Source of the DNA: Heracleum sosnowskyi
Lineage: Eukaryota > Streptophyta > Magnoliopsida > Apiales > Apiaceae
DNA length: 64,000 nt
Assembly (NCBI GenBank): GCA_030848705.1
Contig: JAUIZM010000161.1
Span: 1 to 64,000, forward strand
Reading direction: 5' to 3'
Shown: one piece after another, positions 29,391 through 41,625 of the stretch
Numbering within the stretch: position 1 is the stretch's first letter
Layout of the letters: every line of letters starts with the position of its first letter
Notes under the pieces: generated by a model
Databases searched by the model: none
Told to the model about the DNA's origin: nothing
Seen by the model: only the letters and a program-made list of their open reading frames with translations
Position numbers and translations under genes: made by a program

Positions 29391-32203
29391 TTTTTGAGCG
29401 CGTGAAAATGCCAGTGAAACCAGTTTTGGGCCAAAAAGTGGATTTTTTCCCATTTTCGGGGGTCGAAAAAAACCATTTCCGAAAATGAAATTTCGCGTTT
29501 TTTGGTCCGTACGTCCATTTTGTACCTCTATTTTAGCAAGTGACAAAAAAAATCGGAAGAAAAATGTCCGGAACCTCGTTTTTTGAGCGCGTGAAAATTC
29601 CAGTGAAACCAGTTTTGGGCCAAAAAGTGGGTTTTTTCCCATTTTCGGGGGTCGAAAAAACCCATTTCCGGAAATGAAATTCCGCGTTTTTTGGTCCGTA
29701 CATCCATTTTGTACCTCTATTTTAGCACGTGACAAAAAAAATCGGAAGAAAAATGTCCGGAACCTCGTTTTTTGAGCGCGTGAAAATGCCAGTGAAACCA
29801 CTTTTGGGCCAAAAAGTGGGTTTTTTCCCATTTTCGGGGGTCGAAAAAACCCATTTCCGGAAATGAAATTTCGCGTTTTTTCTTCCGTACGTCCATTTTG
29901 TACCTCTATTTTAGCACGTGACAAAAAAAATCGGAAGAAAAATGTCCGGAACCTCGTTTTTTGAGCGCGTGAAAATGCCAGTGAAACCAGTTTTGGGCCA
30001 AAAAGTGGGTTTTTTCCCATTTTCGGGGGTCGAAAAAACCCATTTCCGGAAATGAAATTCCGCGTTTTTTGGTCCGTACATCCATTTTGTACCTCTATTT
30101 TAGCACGTGACAAAAAAAATCGGAAGAAAAATGTCCGGAACCTCGTTTTTTGAGCGCATGAAAATGCCAGTGAAACCAGTTTTGGGCCAAAAAGTGGGTT
30201 TTTTCCCATTTTCGGGGGTCGAAAAAACCCATTTCCGGAAATGAAATTTCAAGTTTTTTGCTCCGTACATCCATTTTGTACCTCTATTTTAGCACGTTAC
30301 AAAAAAATCGGAAGAAAAATGTCTGGAACCTCATTTTTTGAGCGCGTGAAAATGCCAGTGAAACCAGTTTTGGGCCAAAAAGTGGGTTTTTTCCCATTTT
30401 CGGGGGTCAAAAAAACCCATTTCCGGAAATGAAATTTCGCGTTTTTTCATCCATACGTCCATTTTGTACCTCTATTTTAGCACGTGACAAAAAAAATCGG
30501 AAGAAAAATATCCGGAACCTCGTTTTTTGAGCGCGTGAAAATGCCAGTGAAACCAGTTTTGGGCCAAAAAGTGGGTTTTTACCCATTTTCGGGGGTCGAA
30601 AAAACCCATTTCCGGAAATGAAATTTCGCATTTTTTCGTCCGTACGTTCATTTTGTACCTCTATTTTAGCACGTGACAAAAAAATCGGAAGAAAAATGTC
30701 CGGAACCTCGTTTTTTGAGCGCGTGAAAATGCCAGTGAAACCAGTTTTGGGCCAAAAAGTATATTTTTTCCCATTTTCGGGGGTCGAAAAAACCCATTTC
30801 CGAAAATGAAATTTCGCGTTTTTTCGTCCGTACGTCCATTTTGTACCTCTATTTTAGCACGTGACAAAAAAAATCGGAAGAAAAATGTCCGGAACCTCGT
30901 TTTTTGAGCGCGTGAAAATTCCAGTGAAACCAGTTTTGGGCCAAAAAGTGGGTTTTTTCCCATTTTCGGGGGTCGAAAAAACCCATTTCCGGAAATGAAA
31001 TTCTGCGTTTTTTGGTCCGTACATCCATTTTGTACCTCTATTTTAGCACGTGACAAAAAAAATCGGAAGAAAAATGTCCGGAACCTCGTTTTTTGAGCGC
31101 GCGAAAATGCCAGTGAAACCAGTTTTGGGCCAAAAAGTGGGTTTTTTCCCATTTTCGGGGGTCGAAAAAACCCATTTCCGGAAATGAAATTTCATATTTT
31201 TTGGTCCGTACGTCCATTTTGTACCTATATTTTAGCACTTGACAAAAAAAATCGGAAGAAAAATGTCCGAAACCTCGTTTTTTGAGCGCGTGAAAATGCC
31301 AGTGAAACCAGTTTTGGGCCAAAAAGTGGCTTTTTTTCCATTTTCGGGGGTCGAAAAAACCCATTTCCGGAAATGAAATTTCGCATTTTTTGCTCCGTAC
31401 GTCCATTTTATACCTCTATTTTAGCACGTGACAAAAAAAATCGGAAGAAAAATGTCCGGAACCTCGTTTTTTGAGCGCGTGAAAATGCCAGTGAAACCAG
31501 TTTTGGGCCAAAAAGTCGGTTTTTTCCCATTTTCGGGGGTCGAAAAAACCCATTTCCGGAAATGAAATTTCACGTTTTTTGCTCCGTACATCCATTTTGT
31601 ACCTCTATTTTAGCACGTTACAAAAAAAATCGGAAGAAAAATGTCTGGAACCTCATTTTTTGAGCGCGTGAAAATGCCAGTGAAACCAGTTTTGGGCCAA
31701 AAAGTGGGTTTTTTCCCATTTTCGGGGGTCGAAAAAACCCATTTTCGGAAATGAAATTTCACGTTTTTTTGTCCGTACGTCCATTTTGTACCTCTATTTT
31801 AGCACGTGACAAAAAAAATCGGAAGAAAAATGTCCGGAACCTCGTTTTTTGAGCGCGTGAAAATGCCAGTGAAACCAGTTTTGGGCCAAAAAGTGGATTT
31901 TTTCCCATTTTCGGGGGTCGAAAAAAACCATTTCCGAAAATGAAATTTCGCGTTTTTTGGTCCGTACGTCCATTTTGTACCTCTATTTTAGCAAGTGACA
32001 AAAAAAATCGGAAGAAAAATGTCCGGAACCTCGTTTTTTGAGCGCGTGAAAATTCCAGTGAAACCAGTTTTGGGCCAAAAAGTGGGTTTTTTCCCATTTT
32101 CGGGGGTCGAAAAAACCCATTTCCGGAAATGAAATTCCGCGTTTTTTGGTCCGTACATCCATTTTGTACCTCTATTTTAGCACGTGACAAAAAAAATCGG
32201 AAG

Positions 32204-32208
32204 AAAAA
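32204..32208. other. Target-site duplication, left (AAAAA)
   Basis: The satellite reads GGAAGAAAAA up to the LTR start at 32209. The right flank of the element restarts with AAAAATGTCC at 51337, which rebuilds the normal satellite sequence GGAAGAAAAATGTCC. The partner copy is 51337-51341. A homopolymer duplication is weaker evidence by itself, but the flanking satellite makes the junction unambiguous. Confidence 0.85.
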
Positions 32209-35200
32209 TGTAACAGCCCCAGATCCGGGGTCGGGGATCCGGTCGTTACGGTCTCAATTCCCATCAATATTACTTGCACTTGAATCAAAACAATTAAACT
32301 ACATGCTGTGACCCCACAATACATCACCATACACACTCAACTAGTTATAGTCCCAGAGATGAAATTGAAATAAGTATCTAGTCATAGGCTCCACAAGTTA
32401 TAAGTTATTACAAACCCAAAAGATTACAGAGCATTTAAAAGTTCTTGCCGTTGATTACATTAATCGTAATATAAATAAGTCTGATACACAAAAGCTGAAG
32501 CTGAGTACACTAGTGGTTACTACCTCAGCTATGGCGGCTACGACATCAACGGGTAAATCTCTGACGACTGCTACCCGCTTTCGCAGGGTGTGACTGTTGC
32601 GGGCCATCTGCTCTAGCTGTTGTTGTGATATAAATAAATAAAGCAAGGGTGAGCAATAGAGCCCACCAAAAATAACTTATAACAGATTACCAAAATATAA
32701 CAATTCAAAGATATATTGCAGTCACATGTTATGCCTTAAACAGATAAGAACTAGTATAATATAAAGGATGAAGTTACAAGGAAAATTATTAAAATCTTTC
32801 CGTAACCCAAAATCCACTTGTGCATATATATCCTTAATCAGGATTTATCAGAGTCATAATTCATAAAAGGTGGAGTTGTATGAATTTATTGCCACTTAGA
32901 TTTCAAGAATTTTCGACCCCCTGCCAACAGGACTGGTTCTTCACCCCAATACATGTTGCAGGAATATCCAAATTGGATGATGAACTAATACTGGAGTTGC
33001 TACCGCGCCCGCTGTGCCTAACCTTGCTATGATCAGTAGCAGGTCGCACCGCTCAAATATGTTTTCTACATGTAGATGGAAGAATCACGACGGCCTGACA
33101 TTGTCTACCGCCTTTCAGTGACCTCCCGGCCCATTTGGGGCCAAAAAGTTGGATGGGTCAATCGCAACTGGACCACTTACACCACTCCTAGTTCAGATGA
33201 AATCCATGACTCTGAAACGTAAAGGTCGTCCTCCTTTCCCCAAGTGTAACACTTGTTGATACGACTCCACTAAGTAGTTATATCTAGATTGGAAAGGAAG
33301 ATTCCCCAATATTTCCCAAGCTAGGCTTGTTAATGGATATCGACTTGTTCCATGAATTTACCCCTCGATCGTTGAGGTGGTAACACAATATTTGACTTGC
33401 AACAATTACATTGTTCTGAAAAATATCGGTCTCTTGACAGTTTTTGAATTGAGAGTTTAAAAAGAGTAGTAGTCACTTAAATCAGGTTTCCCGTATTTTT
33501 GATAGTTGTGCGAGCATTTAAATCCCCTTTAAAAGACAGATTTAAATGGAAAAACATTGTTTTGGGAACCTCTTTTGATTTACGAATACTTAATAATATT
33601 TCTTAAATAAGTAAATCTTAAATGAATATTTGAAAATAATATTCATTAAGTAAGTAATCCTCAAATGAATATTTGAAAATAATATTCATTAAATAAATAA
33701 TTCGCAAATGAATATTTGAAAATAATATTCATTAAATAAATAATTCGCAGATGAATATTTGAAAATAATATTCATTAAATAAATAATTCGCAAATGAATA
33801 TTTGAAAACACTATTCATTAAATAAATAATTAATCTTCAAATGAATATTCAAAAATAATATTCATTAAATAATCCTCAGATAATACTCACAATAATATTC
33901 TTCGATTAAGTAAACCTCCAAATGAATGTCTGAAATAATATTCCTTAATTAATAATTCTCATTTGAATATTCGAAATAATATTCATTAAATAAATAATCC
34001 TCAAATGAAAATAATATCCTTTAAGTCAATAATCCTTAAATGAATATAAATAATATTCTGTAAGTCGATAATCCTCAAATGAATATTAATAAATAATATT
34101 CTTAAAATGAATATTAATAAATAATATTCTTAACGTCAATAATCCTCAAATGAATATTAACAAATGATATCCTTAAAATGAATATTAATAAATAATATTC
34201 TTAAATAAAACAATTAACCCTCGAGTAACAGTTACCCGATATCGTATCGGAAATAACCTTTAACATATACCGAAATATAATTATTCCTGATCTTAGGGAA
34301 AAATCACCCGCCATTATCCTAGGGCATCATATACAAAACTGGCTTATAACTGATATCCCATATCTAGCTTATAAGCCCCACATCAATCATATCCTCAAGT
34401 ATTGCTATATATATATAGCAGTTCAAAAACAAGCATGCAATTTATATATCGCATGTACACAACATATATGAAAACAGTTTATTATCACAACAACAGTAGT
34501 ATAGGTTTTGAAAACTTGCCTGGTGGTGAGGTAGGGGTAGTGTGCCTCGAGTCAATCCGGCGATCTATACATAGTCAAAAGATCCAAGGTTAATCACTTG
34601 AATACTTACGCGAAACTAAGTATGTACTTTACTTAAACCAAGACATGATTTCTAGTTAACTCCTTAAGAATCCTCTTGCGCATGCTCGACTCGAACATTT
34701 TTATAAAATAGAGATTAAATCCTTTTATCATGAAATCTTTTCGAGGGTCCTCCTAAACATACCTAGCATGTTAACACAAAGTTTCACATTCTGATTGGTC
34801 ACTTAAGGGGTGTGATCATTGCCTCAAAGTTGGCTAAGGGGTATAGTTCGGTTTCTCGAAACGTCCTTAATTAAAACACTCGTTTCTCCTAAACCGTAAT
34901 TCGGAATCATATGATCTTTATATCAAAACGAACCTTGAAACAAGACCTACACAATACTAGGCAGTGGTGACTCTGGACAGAAGTCCTTATGTCCGAACAT
35001 CATAGACAAAACAATGGTTATGGAAAATCGGGCATTATAACGGCTATGAATCGGATAATCCCAAATTTCAACCCATTCAACTTGCTCACCAATCTCTCCA
35101 CACCACATATACATCTTATACATCCAAGAACTGAGGCCAAGCAATGCCTTTACGTCCTTAAAACTCAATACAACTCATAACAAAGCCCAATCATAGCTAC

Positions 35201-36488
35201 TAAGATCATAAACATGCTTTTACACCATTAAAGCTAAAAAAATCACTTAATACTTTCAAGGGTTCAAGGTCCATACCTCCTTGGTGTGTGTATAAGCCTA
35301 ATAATCCTTGTATAGCCCTTATATATCCTTAAGCTAGCTTGAATCATCAAAAGAAACCAAGAATCAAAAGTTAGTTCTTGAAAATTACTATTCATCTCCA
35401 TCTTTGACCTCAAATTCAAACATGAAAGACTTAACGAAAAGCTATAAGATTCATGGCTCACCTTGTACTAATCACTAGCTTCGTTTTAAGCTCTTGTTTG
35501 CAATTGTTGGTGGAAGAAATCTCTACTTTTCTCTTCTCCTTTTCTTGGCCGAAAGTCTTGAAGAAAAATGGTGATGATGCTTGATTTTTCTTTTTGTTTA
35601 ATTACTTTGATATTTGTAATATTTTAATGGTCAAATGGTGAGTCATGGTCCTTGGCATCTTCTCCTTTCGACACTTGTCGCACATGCAACGGCTCTTGTT
35701 AAAGTAACTTTACTGGTTCGTTTCCTTTCACATGGATGATCCAAATGTTGCATTCCTCGAACTAATCTTGTTGCATGTTACTTCCATGTCTATATTTAAT
35801 CCTGTACGTCCTTGATATCTCTAATTCTTTTATTAATCCATATCCATAAAATTGATAATCTAAATCCCTCAAATATTATCGAATAATAATTAATCCGTCC
35901 GTTATTGGTGAAATTTCGGAGAAAACGGAAATGCTATTTTTCCGATTCTGACAGCTTTTGCATTCCTTTATTTTCATCGTAGATCACTAATACAGCTTTG
36001 AAAGTTCATTATATCGTCCCGTATATAGGGTGGTCTGAAAAACTTTTTGAACGACAAAATTTTACTATTCATCAAAAGTTACTATTCATCAGTGGTTTTT
36101 TAACAAAAGTCACTATTCATCCATAATCATTTGGATCATTATCCGTTCCAACATTCTTGTTTTATTTCCTCTTTATTTCTTGTACTTAGACAATGTTCTA
36201 TAGCTTTCTCGGGCATACGCTATCTTGTTTACGGAGTTGTCGGATGCATACCAGATATCGATTTGGATGACATAAAAATACTTTTCTTCCTTGGAATATT
36301 GTATTCTTATTCTCCAGAGAGATTATTCTTATCTATATGTTCAGTCCATTCTTACTATTCTCAAAAATGTTTGAAAACCGAAATTCATATTCATTTCATA
36401 ACTTAATTCTTAAAGTCATTGCCACCATCCATATTTACATCAGCATATAACAAAAGTTTTAATCCTGCCCAAAATCTGGGGTCTTACA
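32209..36488 (-). repeat. 3' LTR of the chromovirus (4280 bp)
   Basis: On the minus strand the LTR starts TGTAAGACCCCAG (at 36488) and ends GGGGCTGTTACA (at 32209), so it has TG...CA ends. It matches 42414-51336 apart from the CACTA insertion in that copy. It contains an AT-rich tandem repeat at 33620-34215 and no host gene. Short reading frames inside it are shared by both LTRs because the LTRs are copies of each other, which is not evidence of coding. Confidence 0.95.
33620..34215. repeat. AT-rich tandem repeat (43-bp unit) inside the 3' LTR
   Basis: AAATGAATATTTG starts at 33620, 33663 and 33706, giving a 43-bp period that decays into variants up to about 34215. Each unit contains TGAATATT and AATATTCA, an 8-bp perfect inverted repeat around a 7-nt loop, so the tract can form serial hairpins. 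The same tract lies in the other LTR at 43825-44420. Confidence 0.85.
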
Positions 36489-36501
36489 GTCTCCCCTCCT
36501 T
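36489..36501 (-). other. Polypurine tract of the chromovirus
   Basis: On the minus strand AAGGAGGGGAGAC lies directly before the TGTAAGACC start of the 3' LTR. This is the expected plus-strand primer position in reverse transcription. Confidence 0.85.
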
Positions 36502-36521
36502 AAAAGGATTCCGTCCCGGAA

Positions 36522-39500
36522 TCATTCTGAAAACAAATGGGGATATCTTTCTAGCATCTCGCTCTCTAGCTCCCAAGTCGATTCTTCCACATTATGGTTC
36601 TGCCACAAAACTCTGACTAGCTTGATGACCTTGTTTCGGAGCGCTTGTTCCTTTTGATCTATGATTTCCACTGGCTGCTCCACATAGGTTAGGTCTGGCT
36701 GCATGTCTACTTGTTCGTATTCCACTATGTGCTTAGCATCCGGGTTGTACTTCCTCAGCATTGAAACATGAAACACATTGTGCACTTGACGCAGGTTTGG
36801 GGGTAATGCTAGCTCATATGCTAAGTTTCCAATACGTCTTAAGATCTCGAATGGTCCAATGTATCTAGGACTCAGCTTTCCTTTCTTTCCGAACCTCATC
36901 AAACCTTTCCAAGGAGATACCTTTAAGAACACTAGGTCTCCCACTTCATATTCCTTGTCCTTCCGGGCTAAATCAGCATACTTCTTTTGTCTATCTTGGG
37001 CTGCTACCAGCCGTCCTTTGATTAGTTCTACTATGTCCTTAGTCCGTTGGACCACTTCGGGTCCAAGCATCTTTCGCTCCCCAACTTCATCCCAATACAA
37101 GGGGGATCGACATCTTCTTCCATAAAGGGCCTCATAAGGCGGCATTCCTATACTCGAATGAAAACTATTGTTGTAGGAAAACTCAATCAGTGGTAGGTGA
37201 TCATCCCAATTCCCTTTAAAGTCTATAGCACAGACCCTTAACATATCCTCTAGTGTTTGGATGGTCCTTTCACTTTGTCCGTCTGTTTGGGGGTGATAGG
37301 CAGTACTCATGTTCAGCCGGGTTCCTACACATTCCTGGAAGCTCCTCCAGAATCTGGAGTTAAATCTGGGATCTCGGTCAGATACTATGGCGACTGGGAC
37401 TCCATGTCGTACCACTATTTCCTTCAAGTAAATATCCACTAGTCTGTCGACAGTGTACCTTTCGTTGATCGGAAGAAAGTGGGCTGACTTCGTTAATCGG
37501 TCTATGATTACCCATATGGCATCGTGATTGGCCTTGGTCCTTGGTAAACCCACTACGAAATCCATGGCTAGATGTTCCCATTTCCATTCGGGAATCTCTA
37601 AGGGTCGTAAAAGTCCACTGGGCCTTTGGTGTTCCGCTTTCACTCGCTGGCAGGTCAAACATCTGCTTACCCACTCTGCTACGTCCTTTTTCATGTTAGG
37701 CCACCAGTAGTACTCTTTCAAATCTCCATACATCTTGGTGCTTCCTGGGTGGATTGAATACCTAGAACTGTGACTCTCGTGTTAAATTTCGTCTTTCAGT
37801 TCTCGAACATTCGGAACCCAAATTCGGTAAGTATACCTCCTTATTCCTTTATCATCCTTGACAGTGTGGATCTCTTCTCCGGTCATTGACTGCCTGTCTT
37901 CACTTATCATCCTTTCCTGACACCTTCTTATCTTTTCTAGCAACTCTGGCTGCAAGGAAATCTCAAACAGCTTTTCGGTACCGTCTCCGGTCACCTTCAC
38001 TTCTATTTCCATATTTTCAAATTCTCTGATCAGTTCGTCTGATGTCATTATCATCTTGAGTCTCTCTTTCCTACTAAGGGCGTCAGCCACCACATTGGCT
38101 TTCCCTGGGTGATACAGAATTTCACAGTCATAATCCTTGATCAGCTCTAACCATCTTCTCTGGCGCATGTTGAGCTCCTTCTGGGTAAAAATGTACTTGA
38201 GGCTCTTATGGTCAGTGTAAATCTCGCACTTCTCTCCATATAAGTAGTGCCTCCAAATCTTTAAAGCAAAAACTATTGCCGCTAGTTCTAGATCATGGGT
38301 AGGATATCGAATTTCATATTCCTTCAATTGCCTCGACGCATATGCGATTACCTTACCGTGCTGCATCAGCACGCACCCTAATCCCTTATGCGAAGCATCA
38401 CTGTAAATCACAAAATCTCCTTTTCCATCTGGTAATGCCAACACAGGGGCAGTCACCAACCTCTTCTTTAACTCTTGGAAACTACCCTCGCACTTTTCCG
38501 TCCATTCAAACTTCTCAGTTTTTCGGGTAAGTCGGGTTAACGGGGCTGCGATCTTCGCAAAATCCTTAACGAATCTTCTATAATACCCTGCTAATCCTAT
38601 GAAACTTCTCACCTCTGTTGGTGTGGTTGGTCGTTCCCAATTTGAAACTGCCTCTATCTTGGAGGGGTCAACCAACACTCCCTCCTTATTGATCACATGT
38701 CCTAAAAACTGAACCTCATTTCACCAGAATTCACACTTTGTGAATTTGGCATACAATTGTTCCTTCCTGAGTATTTCTAGGGTTATCCTCAAATGTTCTG
38801 CGTGTTCTGCCTCTGTCTTTGAGTAGATAAGAATATCATCTATGAAAACTATAACAAACTCGTCCAAATACTTCTTGAACACCCTATTCATTAAATCCAT
38901 GAAAGCTGCTGGGGCATTGGTTAATCCAAACGACATCACCAAGAACTCATAATGCCCATATCTAGTACGGAACGCAGTCTTCGGAATATCTTCGGGTTTA
39001 ATCTTTAATTGGTGATATCCGGTTCTCAGGTCAATCTTAGAGAAGTACACAGCATCCTTTAGCTGGTCAAACAAATCGTCTATTCTGGGTAATGGGTACT
39101 TATTCTTTATAGTTAGCTTGTTCAACTCTCGGTAGTCGATGCATAACCTCATACTCCCATCCTTCTTCTTAACAAACAACACTGGTGCCCCCCATGGCGA
39201 CACACTGGGTCTTATCATTCCCTTCTCCAACAGTTCTTGTAACTGGGTAGCTAGCTCTTTCATTTCTACTGGGGCTAACCGGTACGGGGCCTTCGAAACT
39301 GGCGCCGTCCCAGGGGCGAATTCAATAGCAAACTCAATTACCCTATCGGGTGGTAATCCTGGAAGATCTTGTGGAAACACATCTTCAAACTCATTGACTC
39401 CTGGGATGTCTTGCAATCTAGGTACCTCTTTCTGGGTGTCTACGACATATGCTAAGTAAGCCTCATTTCCCTTTCGTAACAATCTTTTGGTCTGCGCCAT

Positions 39501-41225
39501 GGTTAGAAATTTTTGTGTCTGTTTCATCCCCCTAAACACTATTTCCTTCTTTCCTGGGGCATTCAATCTAACCTTCTTCCCTTTACAATCTATCTGCGCG
39601 TTATGGCGAGACAACCAATCCATCCCCAAAATGACATCAAATTCTCCTAATTTAAAAGGAATCAAATCCACACAAAAAGACTGTTCCCCTATTTCCAATT
39701 TGCAGTTTGGGTGCATCTGATGAACTGGGACTATTTCGTGGTTAGCTATCTCTACTTGTAGGGGATCCTTTAATGGTTGGGATTTAAGTTTCAATTTATG
39801 CGCAAAATCCCTCGATATAAACGATTTAGTCGCTCCAGAATCAAATAAAACATTTGCGCTAACTGAATTTAGAGAAAAGGTACCTGCTATCACATCCGTG
39901 TTCCTCACGGCATCCTGCACTGTCATGTTGAAAGTCCTAGCAGTTGGTGGTTTGTTAGAAGCAGCTTTGCTGGCCCCTGATGCTGTGGGTCGGTTCGTGG
40001 GGCAATCCTTCTTCATATGACCTTGACGTCCACACTGAAAACAAGTGAGGTGTCTGCTGACGCTAGGGTTAACTACGGTACAATTCTGAGCATAATGGCC
40101 CCCTCGCCCACACTTAAAACAGGTTACCGTTCTCTGGTTGCACACACCGGGATGTTTCCTCCCACAAGTCGTACATACTGGTAATGGGGGTCGAGATTGG
40201 TAAGAGTGGGACACTCCTGATGGGTTGCCGCCCTGGTTCACACTTGAGCTTACGGTTCGCTTGAAACCCGTATTCCTTTCAGGTAGGGAGGCTGTCCCAC
40301 GATTAAACCTATTTGGGGTGTGTCTTCCTGCCGAACCTCCACCCATGCTTGCATGTTTCCTTTTTGTTCCTCCTTTCTCTCTTTCCCTCTGCATCTGATC
40401 ACTCCCTGCTTCCACAATCGAAGCCTTTTGCACCAACGTGGCATAGTCCGTAATCTCCAAGACTGCCACGCGATTCTGAATCCACTGCTTCAATCCTTGT
40501 TGAAATCTATTAGCTTTCTTCTCTTCGGTATCTACAAACTCTGGCACAAACCTTGATAGCTCGGTAAATTTTGCCTCATACTCAGCCACTGTCAGGTTAT
40601 TCTGCTTTAGCTCCAAAAACTTAAGCTCCATCTGAGTCTTCATAAACCTTGGGAAATACTTTTCTAGAAACAATTGCTTGAACCTTTCCCAAGTCACGAT
40701 AACATTCGTCTCCATGTTCTTCTTGGCCTCCCACCAATAGTTGGCCTCTCCTTTCAGTAGGTAAGTGGCAAAAACGGTCTTCCGCGCCTCTTCAATGCTT
40801 AAAATCTCAAAGGACTTTTCCATTTCCTTTATCCAAGCTCTTGCCTCTACTGGGTCAGCCGATCCTTGGAATTCCGGGGGCTTGAGTGACTAAAATGCCC
40901 TGAACGAGTTCGCTACGGTATTGTTGTTTCCTTGGGGTGGTTGGGGATAACGGTCCAAATTTTGCCTGAGTAGATTCATGAACTGGCCCATGGGATCTCC
41001 ACCCTGGTCCTCTATTCTTTGTTCCTCTTCAACTTCCTCTTCTTCATTCTCAACGTCTGCGGTGAAAAAGGATTCCTCAGCCTCCCCATACTGGGAGTCG
41101 TCCTGTTCATTATAATCCTCATCCATTTCTTCATTATACTCAGGGTCTTCCCTATTTTGATTATGGCTTTCTTGATCATCAGATTCAGGGGGATTAGCCC
41201 TAGTTCCCACTCTTCGTGGAGGCAT
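36522..41225 (-). pseudogene. Chromovirus gag-pol polyprotein with three in-frame stop codons
   Basis: One minus-strand frame of 1568 codons from an ATG at 41225 (product begins MPPRR) to the stop at 36522. It has no frameshift, but stops lie at 40890-40892 (TAG), 38721-38723 (TGA) and 37782-37784 (TAA). In order: an acidic N-terminus; a gag capsid-like region (to about 40400); cysteine-histidine knuckles (about 40175 to 40000, CFKCGRGGHYAQNC and CFQCGRQGHMKKDC, preceded by a shorter CTTC motif); protease with DSGA (near 39840); reverse transcriptase with FIDDILIY (38846-38823); RNase H with YSDAS; integrase with an H2C2 finger, the D,D,E core and a GPF segment; and a chromodomain-like end containing EESTWE. 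The first stop separates the gag N-terminus, the second lies in reverse transcriptase just after KCEFW, and the third precedes the integrase finger. The product would act in virus-like particles and nuclear integration; this copy is broken. Confidence 0.93.
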
Positions 41226-41625
41226 CCTACTGAAATTTGGAAAATTCACATTAGGCTCATTTACTGGGTTACAAATACAGTCGTTACATAATTGGAAGTA
41301 GACTTCCGCAGTTCTATATTTTATCGCAATTCTATCATATGGTGCAGACAATAGTATAGTAAACTTGTGATCGAGTCATAACAGGACTGGATTCAACTGA
41401 AAGGAAACAAATATATACATGGTACTGAAGATACAAAGTCTGGGTCAACATCAACAGTTTATAAGTACAACTGTCCTACCAACATCTAGTCAAAAGTGAA
41501 ATACATGGTCTATCCTTCTAGTCAGAAAGGGATAACATATACAATGGAACAATCCCACCAAAAATCGGCGCTACTATGTCCGTACGTGACTAGAAGACTA
41601 GACTACCATATCACTAACTCTGAAA

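Larger units (their letters stand above)
1..32208. repeat. 189-bp satellite array, left block (about 170 monomers)
   Basis: The same unit recurs every 189 bp (ATGAAATTT anchors at 13, 202, 391, 580 and 769), with occasional 188-bp units caused by a 7-A rather than 8-A tract. Each monomer has a G-box-like CACGTG (65-70 in the first), a long A tract, and TCCGGAACCTC. It also has an 11-bp inverted repeat TGGGTTTTTTC/GAAAAAACCCA around a 15-nt loop (156-192), and in most copies the perfect palindrome CATTTCCGGAAATG (380-393). Monomers differ by a few diagnostic bases after ATGAAATT, so several monomer types can be followed. The block reaches the left edge and is cut on the right by a retrotransposon. 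A monomer of this size and tandem organisation is typical of centromeric or heterochromatic plant satellites; the family is not one I can name. No coding function is inferred. Confidence 0.97.

Noticed and set aside
29304..30209. 301-codon minus-strand frame in the satellite, and similar ones up to 289 codons elsewhere
   Set aside because: They are tandem reads of a 63-codon monomer in a frame that happens to lack stops; indels of the A tract break them at random and no known domain is seen.
1..32208. CRISPR-like or protein-repeat array
   Set aside because: Units are contiguous 189-bp monomers without unique spacers and have no cas genes; this is a plant satellite.
1..32208. CENP-B box or telomere-type motif in the satellite
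   Set aside because: I looked for the TTCG....A..CGGG pattern and for TTTAGGG tracts; neither is present as a conserved motif in the monomer.
34402..34417. TATATATATATA palindrome in the LTR as a promoter
   Set aside because: It is a simple AT repeat of ambiguous strand in a very AT-rich region; position alone does not support a TATA box.
37378..37674. 98-codon minus-strand frame over the integrase region
   Set aside because: It is an out-of-frame shadow of the integrase coding sequence.
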